From Neisseriaceae bacterium (GTDB lineage Bacteria > Pseudomonadota > Gammaproteobacteria > Burkholderiales > UBA11063), in contig DAHXMX010000013.1 in NCBI GenBank assembly GCA_027371515.1, forward strand, positions 1 through 13,577: a stretch of DNA of 13,577 nt, given 5' to 3'. Below the pieces are notes generated by a model. It ran no database searches and was not told where the DNA came from. It saw only the letters and a program-made list of their open reading frames with translations. The position numbers and the translations under genes are program-made. Below, piece by piece: positions 4,712-12,026 of this stretch; position 1 is the stretch's first letter; each line of letters opens with the position of its first letter.

Positions 4712-7135
4712 TTGAAGCAGCAACTGCAACATTATTTATACAATATATTGTTTATTTTGACAATATTGTTTTGTAATTATACATATGCCGATAATATAAC
4801 GGATAGGGCTATACCATATCAATTAGAAGATCTCGTTTCAACACCAAAATCATCTTTCCCCGCATGTGATAATAAAGATTATTACTGGTATCAACAATCT
4901 GGACCTGATTTTGTTAACAATGTGCAAGCAGATAAAAAATCATTAGTTCTGCAAGCAGATCATATTGTTGGGCAAGAAAGTGGAGCGCATATTGCAAATG
5001 GTAATGTGGTTGCGTATCGTGAAAGTCAGATTATTACTGCTGATTGGTTAAGTTATAATCAACCAACATCACATGTTGTTGCAGGTGGTGGCATAGTGAT
5101 TAGTCAAAGTTATAACGTGGTTACTGGTAAATGGATGGATTATTATATGGATTTAGATCATGGAGTTATTCATGATGCTACCGTTTTTAGCGCTGAAAGT
5201 GATATGTACGGTAAAGGTTCAGAAATTAAAATTCTCAACTCTAAACAAATTCAAATTGAAAGTGGTTATTTTACTTCTTGTGATCCAAACGATCCTGATT
5301 GGTATATTAAATCCAAGCAAACTAATTTTGATTATCAAGATAGCCAAGGTACAGCTAGATCAGCTACATTTTATGCAGCCGATATACCTGTTGCGACAAT
5401 ACCTTACATGCAGTTTCCTTTAGGACAAAGACGCTCAGGATTTCTAGTACCTGAAATTGGTTATATTAATAGCGTAGTTAATACTGGGGCACCAGTTGGG
5501 GGCGCTTTCTTTGGTATTCCATATTATTGGAATATGGCTCCAAACTATGATATGACGCTTGAAGGTAAAGTATTTCAAAATAACGGTTTTATGGTTTCTG
5601 ATTTATTTAGGTATAAAAATAGTAATGGTCAAGGTAGTATTTATACTGAACAATTACCTAATGATTGGCAAACTGGAACTAATCGATATTATTGGTCATT
5701 GAAAGACACGCATACTATAGCCCAAGATTTAAATGTCGGTTACACTTATAACGCAGTTTCAGATAACAATTATTTTGTTAATTTTGGTAATGCAACTAGT
5801 GCCGTTACTAATATTAATCTTGAGCGTGCTTTTTATGCAAATTATACTCCGCATTGGGGTACTGTAAACATTAAAGCACAAGGTTATCAAGTACTACAAC
5901 CAATTAATCAGCCAAGTGTATCACCAATTTATGCCACATTACCACAAATTAATTTTAATGTAAATCCACAAAATATTGGTAGCACTATGATTAAAGCTGA
6001 CTTACAAAGTCAATATTCAAATTTTACTACTAATGGTTTCTTATCCAATAATAATGGACAAAATCTACAATCCGGACAAAGAACGGTAATTTATCCAAGC
6101 TTAACCATGCCAATACAAAATCAATGGGGTTTTGTTAAACCAAAATTTGGATACAATTATACTAATTATCAACTTGACCCATTTCAAAATGTCCAAACTA
6201 CTAATTCAGTTATTAATCGTGGTATTCCAATTACTTCTCTAGATACTGGTTTAGTATTTGATAGACCGGTTTCATTCTTAGGTAATAGTTATTCACAAAC
6301 TCTAGAGCCAAGATTATATTATTTATATATTCCAGCAGTTAATCAACAAAATAATCCAATATTTGATACCGCTCCTGCAACTTATAATATCAATCAATTA
6401 TTTAGTGAAAATAGATTTGTAGGCTATGATCGTATTAATATGGCAAATGATGTGACTATGGGTTTTAATTCTAAACTTATAGATGCTAACTCTGGAACTG
6501 AATATGCAAACTGGGGTATTGGTTATCGTTATTTTATTACTCCTGAAAATAGTTTTATTTATGGTAATACTACTGAACAGGCGCAATTATTTTTACCGCG
6601 ACCAAATGCTATTGCTGAAATCAATAATAATTGGTCATCTGCATTTAAAACTAACGGTTCATTTCAGTATAGTACAACATATTCTACTATAGATGCTTGG
6701 AGTTTAAATTCAGTTTATAATCCAGAAAAAGGTAAGTTATTGAACGCTGGTATTACATATCAATCTCAATTACCATTGTTATATTATGCTTATACCCCAG
6801 GTCAAATTTATAATCCAGTTCAATATGAAAATCAGTATGCAATAGATATTTCTGGTCAATGGCCAATCTATGGAGATCGTTGGCTAATTGATGGTCGTAC
6901 TAATTATGATTTAACGCGTGGTTTAATGTTGAATTGGATATCCGGAGTAGAGTATAATGGTGGTTGTTGGTCAGTGCAAGCAGTTTATCAAAGCTATATT
7001 ACCAATATTGTTAATCAAACCAGCGCTTTTTTCCTTCAGTTTTCATTAAAAGGGTTGGCTAATGTTGGTTCTGATCCACAAGGTAATCTAAAAACAAATA
7101 TTCCTGGCTATGTGCCAATAACTAATATTAGATAG
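4712..7135 (+). CDS. lptD: LPS-assembly outer membrane protein LptD
   Basis: LptD is the outer-membrane beta-barrel that, with the lipoprotein LptE, inserts LPS into the outer leaflet. The protein is 807 residues (E. coli 784). It has a signal peptide with cleavage after YTYA (residue 26) and a periplasmic OstA/LptA-like jellyroll from about residue 75 to 220 (LVLQADHIVGQ..GNVVAYRESQIITADWLSYN). The junction motif RRSGFLVPEIGY and PYYWNMAPNYDMTL follow, then a large strand-rich barrel ending LKGLANVGSDP..NIPGY, a typical LptD C-terminus. Mature cysteines are C52, C190 (TSCDPNDPDW) and C752 (GGCW). E. coli has adjacent Cys724-Cys725, but only one is present here. The start is TTG: an in-frame stop at 4703-4705 excludes anything upstream, no ATG precedes the signal peptide, and AGG at 4697-4699 is a rather distant ribosome site. 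It leads the lptD-surA-pdxA-PFK-ubiX operon. Confidence 0.97.
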   Translation: MKQQLQHYLYNILFILTILFCNYTYADNITDRAIPYQLEDLVSTPKSSFPACDNKDYYWYQQSGPDFVNNVQADKKSLVLQADHIVGQESGAHIANGNVVAYRESQIITADWLSYNQPTSHVVAGGGIVISQSYNVVTGKWMDYYMDLDHGVIHDATVFSAESDMYGKGSEIKILNSKQIQIESGYFTSCDPNDPDWYIKSKQTNFDYQDSQGTARSATFYAADIPVATIPYMQFPLGQRRSGFLVPEIGYINSVVNTGAPVGGAFFGIPYYWNMAPNYDMTLEGKVFQNNGFMVSDLFRYKNSNGQGSIYTEQLPNDWQTGTNRYYWSLKDTHTIAQDLNVGYTYNAVSDNNYFVNFGNATSAVTNINLERAFYANYTPHWGTVNIKAQGYQVLQPINQPSVSPIYATLPQINFNVNPQNIGSTMIKADLQSQYSNFTTNGFLSNNNGQNLQSGQRTVIYPSLTMPIQNQWGFVKPKFGYNYTNYQLDPFQNVQTTNSVINRGIPITSLDTGLVFDRPVSFLGNSYSQTLEPRLYYLYIPAVNQQNNPIFDTAPATYNINQLFSENRFVGYDRINMANDVTMGFNSKLIDANSGTEYANWGIGYRYFITPENSFIYGNTTEQAQLFLPRPNAIAEINNNWSSAFKTNGSFQYSTTYSTIDAWSLNSVYNPEKGKLLNAGITYQSQLPLLYYAYTPGQIYNPVQYENQYAIDISGQWPIYGDRWLIDGRTNYDLTRGLMLNWISGVEYNGGCWSVQAVYQSYITNIVNQTSAFFLQFSLKGLANVGSDPQGNLKTNIPGYVPITNIR

Positions 7136-7150
7136 GATAAAATAGCATCA

Positions 7151-8665
7151 ATGATAAAAAAAATATTATTAATATTTGTATTGTCGATTTTCTTTATTGC
7201 TGAAGTTTGTGCCTCAGCAGCGCAACGTGGTTATTATTCGACTAATCCAAGCAATAGTGATTTATATATTGGTGGTGATGATAAGTTTGTTGAATCTGCT
7301 GATTCTTATCAGCATCAAACTTCATTATCTGATTCTGTGATTTATGATAATAGTCATGCGCATAACGAAAGCTCTTTGGGGCTTAAACTTCCTAAGTTAA
7401 GAGTTATTAATACTACACCTACAGGTCCGATTAAGACCATTGATAAAATTGAAGTATTTGTTAATAAAGGTGTTATTACCTCATCGCAGATAGACCAACA
7501 GATTAAACAAACTATTCAAAATTTTAAATCACATGGTTATGCCGTACCAGATCTAAAAGATATACGTGAGCGCGTTATTGAACAATTAATTCTTCAAAAA
7601 ATTCAACTTGATTTGGCAGCTCGTTTGGGGATTAAAACTAATGATTTAGAGGTGGTAAATGCTATTAATAATGTAGCACAGCAGCAAAATATGTCGTTAG
7701 AAGATTTTAAAAAAATGGTGGTTAGTCAAGGTGTTTCATTTGAAGAATTTCAAGAACAAGTACGTAATCAAATAACTATTGATAAGTTAAAGCAACGTGA
7801 GGTAGATGCTAAAGTTACAGTTAACGATGATGAGGTAAATTTGATTTTAAAGAGTGAAACTTTTAAAAATAGAGTAGATTATGATCTTTCTGATATTGTG
7901 ATTTCTATTCCAGAACAAGCAAGTCAAGATATTCTGCAAGAAAAATTAGCCATAGCACAAAAAGCTTATGCAGAACTAGAAAAAGGTGAAGATTTTTATA
8001 AGGTATCAGCCAAGTACTCTAATTCACCAAATGCATTAAATGGTGGACAATTAGGTTTTAGAAGTAGCGCTGCATTACCAACTCAGATATTAAATGCATT
8101 AGCTAATTTAAAAGCTGGAGGCTTTACTCAAATTATTAAGTTGCCGGTAGGCTTTTTTATCTTTAAAGTTAATCAAATTAAAAAACATGGTGATGCGAAT
8201 ATTGTTAAACAGTATCATGTACGACATATTTTAATTAAGGTTAATGAACTAACTAGTGAAAATGAAGCGCATCAAAAGATTTTAAGTATCAAAGACGATT
8301 TAAATAAATACAATGGCAACGAATCTGCTCAAACTAAAGAATTTATTAACTTAGCGCGTGAGTATTCTGAGGATACAAGCAGTATTAATGGTGGTGATAT
8401 TGGTTGGATATCTAAAGGTGATACTGTACCAGAATTTGAAAAGGTTGTATTATCGATACCGCTAAACACTGTAAGTGAACCAATTAGAACTCCATTTGGA
8501 TGGCATTTGCTTGAAGTATATGGCGTACGTGATTCTAATTTAGCTAATGATGTAGAGCGAGCTGAAATTAGAAAAGAAATTCGAGAAGTTAAAGCTCAGT
8601 TTATGTATGCGCAATGGATTCGTGATATTCGTGATTCAGCATATGTTAAGATGAATCATGACTAA
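7151..8665 (+). CDS. surA: Periplasmic chaperone/peptidyl-prolyl isomerase SurA
   Basis: SurA escorts unfolded outer-membrane proteins, including LptD, across the periplasm. A signal peptide (hydrophobic 5-18, cleavage near VCASA) is followed by an extra segment of about 70 residues (about 25-96) rich in Ser, Asn, Asp, Tyr and His with no recognisable fold. This explains the length of 504 against 428 in E. coli. The SurA N-domain begins at about 97 (IDKIEVFVNKGVITSSQID) and continues through helices to about 235. Parvulin domain 1 spans about 243-342 (ALNGGQLGFRSS), and parvulin domain 2 about 354-460 (HVRHILIK, INGGDIGWISKG, GWHLLEV). A C-terminal helix closes the core. Domain 1 lacks both usual His positions (YDLSDIVIS, GFFIFKV), whereas domain 2 keeps H359 and H452, so only domain 2 looks active. 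It starts 15 bases after lptD, with AGGA at 7134-7137, and overlaps pdxA by 8 bases. Confidence 0.96.
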   Translation: MIKKILLIFVLSIFFIAEVCASAAQRGYYSTNPSNSDLYIGGDDKFVESADSYQHQTSLSDSVIYDNSHAHNESSLGLKLPKLRVINTTPTGPIKTIDKIEVFVNKGVITSSQIDQQIKQTIQNFKSHGYAVPDLKDIRERVIEQLILQKIQLDLAARLGIKTNDLEVVNAINNVAQQQNMSLEDFKKMVVSQGVSFEEFQEQVRNQITIDKLKQREVDAKVTVNDDEVNLILKSETFKNRVDYDLSDIVISIPEQASQDILQEKLAIAQKAYAELEKGEDFYKVSAKYSNSPNALNGGQLGFRSSAALPTQILNALANLKAGGFTQIIKLPVGFFIFKVNQIKKHGDANIVKQYHVRHILIKVNELTSENEAHQKILSIKDDLNKYNGNESAQTKEFINLAREYSEDTSSINGGDIGWISKGDTVPEFEKVVLSIPLNTVSEPIRTPFGWHLLEVYGVRDSNLANDVERAEIRKEIREVKAQFMYAQWIRDIRDSAYVKMNHD

Positions 8666-9626
8666 ACAGTTAATTATTGTTACTAGTGGTGACCCAAGTG
8701 GAGTAGGTCCAGATATTTGCCTTGATTTATTTGAATATAAGTTACCTATTAATTATCATTTGATTGTTTTAGCCGATATTAATTTATTAATCAAACGTGC
8801 TAAATTATTAAATAAAAGCATTCCATTTTATCAAATGAATGATATTGATGACTATAACCAAGATAAACTAAATATATATCATATAGATTGTCCTAATATT
8901 GATTGTATTGGAAACTATGATTATCGTAATGCTTCTTATGTTTTAACTTTACTAAATACCGCAATTAATTGGTGTAAAAATGATTTAGCTAATATAATAG
9001 TTACAGCACCAATATCTAAAGAGGTAATATGTAAAGCAGGTATACAGTTTACTGGTCATACAGAATATTTGCGCGATGTATTTAATGTACCGGATGTTGT
9101 GATGATGCTTGCTAATGATAAATTTAAAATAGCATTATTAACAACTCATATACCATTAAAAGATATACCTAATCATATTACCGAGGCTAATTTAATCAAA
9201 ACGGTAAAGATTATTACGGATACTTTTATTTATAAATTTAAACAAGATAATCCTCACATTGGAGTTTGTGGATTAAATCCACATGCAGGTGAGAATGGAT
9301 ATTTAGGTAATGAAGAATTATTGGTTATTAATCCAACAATTAATAAGTTACGTAATATGGGTTACAACATATCTGGTAGTTACCCAGCTGATACAATTTT
9401 TTTACATAAAAATAAATTTGATGTTATACTAGCTATGTATCATGACCAAGGTTTACCTGTATTAAAATATTCCGGCTTTGATAATGGGGTTAATATTACG
9501 TTAGGGTTACCTATAGTTAGGACTTCTGTTGATCATGGAACTGCCATAGATATAGCTGGTACAGGATTAGCAAGTAGTGCAAGTTTGTTTAGTGCAATAG
9601 ATCTTGCTATAAAGTATAATGGTTAA
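8658..9626 (+). CDS. pdxA: 4-hydroxythreonine-4-phosphate dehydrogenase PdxA
   Basis: PdxA oxidises 4-phosphohydroxy-L-threonine with NAD(P). The product decarboxylates to 3-amino-2-oxopropyl phosphate, which PdxJ condenses in the DXP-dependent pyridoxal phosphate pathway. At 322 residues it is close to E. coli (329). Conserved blocks in order are TSGDPSGVGPDI (10-20), VTAPISKE (115-122), FTGHTEYL (131-138), LTTHIPL (161-167), GLNPHAGENG (205-214), YPADTIF (242-248), MYHDQGLPVLKY (260-271) and the C-terminal TSVDHGTAIDIAGTG. Metal ligands by homology are H164, H209 and H262. The ATG lies within the end of surA, so translation is probably coupled. The lptD-surA-pdxA order is widespread in Proteobacteria. 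The next gene is not the common rsmA but a phosphofructokinase, 12 bases downstream. Confidence 0.97.
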   Translation: MTKQLIIVTSGDPSGVGPDICLDLFEYKLPINYHLIVLADINLLIKRAKLLNKSIPFYQMNDIDDYNQDKLNIYHIDCPNIDCIGNYDYRNASYVLTLLNTAINWCKNDLANIIVTAPISKEVICKAGIQFTGHTEYLRDVFNVPDVVMMLANDKFKIALLTTHIPLKDIPNHITEANLIKTVKIITDTFIYKFKQDNPHIGVCGLNPHAGENGYLGNEELLVINPTINKLRNMGYNISGSYPADTIFLHKNKFDVILAMYHDQGLPVLKYSGFDNGVNITLGLPIVRTSVDHGTAIDIAGTGLASSASLFSAIDLAIKYNG

Positions 9627-9638
9627 AAAGGTATCGAG

Positions 9639-10907
9639 ATGACTAAGAAAAATGCAATTTATGCTCAATCAGGTGGTGTGACAGCGGTAATTAATGCTTC
9701 AGCTTCTGGTGTTATCAGTGCTTGCCGTAAGTATAGTGATGCAATTGGGGTAGTGTATGCGGCACAAAATGGAATTTTAGGTGTATTAAATGAGGAACTT
9801 ATAGATACTACCACTGAAAGTGAAGCGAATATTAAAAAATTACAACAAACACCAGGAGGCGCATTTGGATCATGTCGATACAAGTTGAAAAGTTTAGAAG
9901 ATAATCGCTATGAATATGAAAGATTAATTCAAGTTTTTAAAGCTTATGATATTGGTTATTTTTTTTATAATGGCGGGAATGATTCTGCAGATACTTGTTT
10001 AAAAGTTTCACAAATAGCTAATGAGCTTGGCTATCCCATTAAAGCTATACATATACCAAAAACAATTGATAATGATCTTGTTATTACAGATAACTGCCCT
10101 GGATTTGGCTCTGTTGCGAAGTATGTAGCTACATCCATCATGGAAGCTGGTATTGATATAAAATCAATGGCACTTACTTCAACTAAGGTTTTTGTATTAG
10201 AGGTTATGGGGCGTAATGCCGGATGGATTGCTGCTGCTTGTGGTTTAGCTAGTGTTGATAATAATAAACCACCTCATATAATATTATTTCCCGAGATTAT
10301 CTTTGATGAAGAAAAATTTTTAACTAAAGTTAATGAAACTGTTAAAAATTATGGTTTCTGTGTGATTGCTGTTTCTGAGGGCATTAAAAAAGCAAATGCT
10401 CAAAGTATTGTCGTTAATCAAAATGGTATTGATGATTTTGGTCATGTACAATTAGGTGGTGTAGCTCCAGTTATTTGTAGTATAATTAATAACAAACTTG
10501 GATATAAATATCATTGGGCAGTTGCCGATTATTTACAGCGTTCAGCTCGTCATATAGCTTCGAAAACAGATTTAGAACAAGCTTATTTAGTGGGTTATTG
10601 TGGTGTTGAGTATGCTATACAAGGTTATAATGCTGTAATGCCGGCTATTAAGCGTATTAGCAATACTCCATATAGATGGGAGATTGAATGTGTGGATTTG
10701 AATTTAATTGCCAATCATGAAAAGTTTATGCCACGAGATTTCATTACTGATGACGGTTATCATATAACGAACAAGTGTCGTCAATACCTTGAGCCCTTAA
10801 TTTTTGGTGAAGATTATCCGGAATACAAAAATGGTTTGCCTGATTATGTGGAGCTTAATAATATAAAGGTAGTAAAAAAATTAGCACCTTTTAATTTTGG
10901 TAGATAA
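9639..10907 (+). CDS. Pyrophosphate-dependent 6-phosphofructokinase
   Basis: This enzyme interconverts fructose 6-phosphate and fructose 1,6-bisphosphate. Key residues point to PPi rather than ATP as phosphoryl donor. The donor loop reads GGNDS (112-116) instead of the ATP-type GGDGS, and the catalytic block reads PKTIDND (140-146), whose Lys is typical of PPi enzymes where ATP-PFKs have PGTIDND. The Fru-6-P-binding MGRNAGW is at 190-196, and SEGIKK lies at about 245. The 422-residue length fits the single-subunit PPi-PFK type seen in methanotrophs and other proteobacteria, which is often reversible and so usable in gluconeogenesis too. The ribosome site AAGG/GAG lies just before ATG. It follows pdxA by 12 bases and abuts ubiX. 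ATP use cannot be strictly excluded from motifs alone. Confidence 0.92.
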   Translation: MTKKNAIYAQSGGVTAVINASASGVISACRKYSDAIGVVYAAQNGILGVLNEELIDTTTESEANIKKLQQTPGGAFGSCRYKLKSLEDNRYEYERLIQVFKAYDIGYFFYNGGNDSADTCLKVSQIANELGYPIKAIHIPKTIDNDLVITDNCPGFGSVAKYVATSIMEAGIDIKSMALTSTKVFVLEVMGRNAGWIAAACGLASVDNNKPPHIILFPEIIFDEEKFLTKVNETVKNYGFCVIAVSEGIKKANAQSIVVNQNGIDDFGHVQLGGVAPVICSIINNKLGYKYHWAVADYLQRSARHIASKTDLEQAYLVGYCGVEYAIQGYNAVMPAIKRISNTPYRWEIECVDLNLIANHEKFMPRDFITDDGYHITNKCRQYLEPLIFGEDYPEYKNGLPDYVELNNIKVVKKLAPFNFGR

Positions 10908-10908
10908 C

Positions 10909-11514
10909 GTGCGTTCAGTTACTTTTGGAATAACCGGTGCAAGTGGTATGCCAATTGCGCTGAATTTGTTAAAGCACTTATTACTAAAACATATAAAAAT
11001 TCATTTGGTTATTACTACGGCAGGTATTATCACTCTTAATCAAGAGCTTAAGATTAAATTATCAGCTAATCCTGATGTGTGTCGTGAAGTAATATTGGAT
11101 TATTTGCATATTGATAATAAACAATCTGAATTGGTTGTATACACTAACAATGATTGGTTTGCACCGATAGCTTCTGGAAGTAGTGTATCAGATTCAATGG
11201 TTATTTGCCCGTGTTCTATGGCAACTTTAGGTAAATTAAGTGGTGGTATTGGGGATGATTTATTAACTAGAGCAGCAGATGTTATTTTGAAAGAACGTAA
11301 AAATTTAGTCCTTGTACCGAGGGAGACGCCGTTATCTGCTATTCATTTGGAAAATATGGTAAAGTTATCACGTTTAGGAGTGTCTATTTTACCGCCAGTA
11401 CCAGCATTTTATAACCATCCTGAAAGTGTTCAGGATATAATTGATTTTATAGTTAGTAGAATTTTAGATCAACTAGGTGTCAGCAATCAGCTCACATCGC
11501 GTTGGCCATATTGA
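10909..11514 (+). CDS. ubiX: Flavin prenyltransferase UbiX
   Basis: UbiX joins dimethylallyl phosphate to FMN to make prenylated FMN, the cofactor of UbiD-type decarboxylases, including the one acting in ubiquinone synthesis. The protein matches E. coli UbiX along its length: FGITGASGMPIAL (FMN loop, near residue 6), SGSSVSDSMVICPCSMATLGKLSGG, DDLLTRAADVILKERKNLVLVPRETPLS, and PPVPAFYNHPES. I prefer the GTG at 10909 to the in-frame TTG at 10897. It puts Met-Arg-Ser-Val exactly where E. coli has its start, gives 201 residues, and begins one base after the PFK stop. TTGG at 10897-10900 is a weak ribosome site for it. The stop-start proximity suggests coupling to the PFK gene. ubiD is not in the window. 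Confidence 0.95.
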   Translation: MRSVTFGITGASGMPIALNLLKHLLLKHIKIHLVITTAGIITLNQELKIKLSANPDVCREVILDYLHIDNKQSELVVYTNNDWFAPIASGSSVSDSMVICPCSMATLGKLSGGIGDDLLTRAADVILKERKNLVLVPRETPLSAIHLENMVKLSRLGVSILPPVPAFYNHPESVQDIIDFIVSRILDQLGVSNQLTSRWPY

Positions 11515-11598
11515 ATATTAGAGTTCTTTTATAGCCTTTGCTTTATTTTTAGATAGCAAGTTAAAAAAGTGGTCTATTGATTTTTTGAGGATTAAAAT

Positions 11599-11913
11599 AT
11601 GAATAATGTTTATGATATTATTAAAAAACAAATTAGTGAACATAAAGTGGTTTTATACATGAAAGGTGATGCCAAATTTCCATTATGTGGTTTTTCAGGT
11701 CGTGCAATTAAGATTTTAGCAATGTGTGGAGTTAAGGATGTATTTACTGTTAATGTTTTAGCCGATGACAATATTCGTAATGGCATTAAAGAGTTTTCAA
11801 ATTGGCCAACTATTCCACAGCTATACATAAACGGTGAATTTATTGGTGGTTCAGACATTATGGCAGAAATGTATGAGACTGGAGAACTACAAGAATTATT
11901 AAAAAATATTTAA
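11599..11913 (+). CDS. grxD: Monothiol glutaredoxin (Grx4-like)
   Basis: This is a 104-residue CGFS-type glutaredoxin that binds a glutathione-ligated [2Fe-2S] cluster as a dimer and passes clusters to targets, often with BolA proteins. Visible motifs are VVLYMKGDAKFPLCGFS with active Cys30, the cis-Pro block NWPTIPQLYINGEFIGGSDI, and EMYETGELQELL. It matches E. coli GrxD (115) apart from a shorter C-terminus. GAGGA at 11587-11591, 7 bases before ATG, is a strong ribosome site. It lies 84 bases after ubiX in the same orientation. That gap has no convincing promoter or terminator, only weak AT-rich hexamers, so read-through from the lptD operon is possible. Confidence 0.96.
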   Translation: MNNVYDIIKKQISEHKVVLYMKGDAKFPLCGFSGRAIKILAMCGVKDVFTVNVLADDNIRNGIKEFSNWPTIPQLYINGEFIGGSDIMAEMYETGELQELLKNI

Positions 11914-11920
11914 TTTTTTT
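11898..11920 (+). terminator. Possible weak terminator at the end of grxD
   Basis: A 6-bp all-AT stem ATTAAA (11898-11903) / TTTAAT (11909-11914) with a 5-base loop is followed directly by six T. It overlaps the grxD stop codon. The position is right but the stem is weak, so it may be chance in AT-rich DNA. Confidence 0.3.
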
Positions 11921-11963
11921 CATTAGAATGATTTTTGCGGTAAGATTACGACAGTTGATGTGT

Positions 11964-11993
11964 TAAATTAACATTAATCTTAGTGTTAATTTA
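11964..11993. promoter_or_regulatory. 10-bp inverted repeat upstream of cphA
   Basis: TAAATTAACA (11964-11973) and TGTTAATTTA (11984-11993) are exact reverse complements with a 10-base spacer, ending 33 bases before the cphA start in the 113-base grxD-cphA gap. It could be an operator for cphA or a hairpin helping to end the grxD transcript, since T-rich sequence follows after about 8 bases. I found no convincing -35/-10 pair nearby. Confidence 0.4.
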
Positions 11994-12026
11994 TTTAGAT
12001 TTGTTTTTTGGGGGAGTTTAAGAGAT

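Noticed and set aside
5160..6692. Several short open frames on both strands within lptD
   Set aside because: They are shadows of a well-conserved coding frame in AT-rich DNA, with no family resemblance or ribosome sites.
9665..9883. Antisense open frame within the phosphofructokinase gene
   Set aside because: The opposite strand is clearly coding, and the antisense translation is low in structure and unrecognisable.
10897..10908. TTG at 10897 as the ubiX start
   Set aside because: It overlaps the end of the PFK gene. The GTG at 10909 reproduces the E. coli UbiX N-terminal length exactly.
11535..11566. Small TTGCT/AGCAA inverted repeat and weak -35/-10-like hexamers between ubiX and grxD
   Set aside because: The stem is only 5 bp with no T-tract, and each hexamer matches consensus at about three of six positions, which is expected by chance here.
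11610..11858. Antisense open frame covering grxD
   Set aside because: It mirrors the conserved glutaredoxin frame almost exactly and has no independent support.
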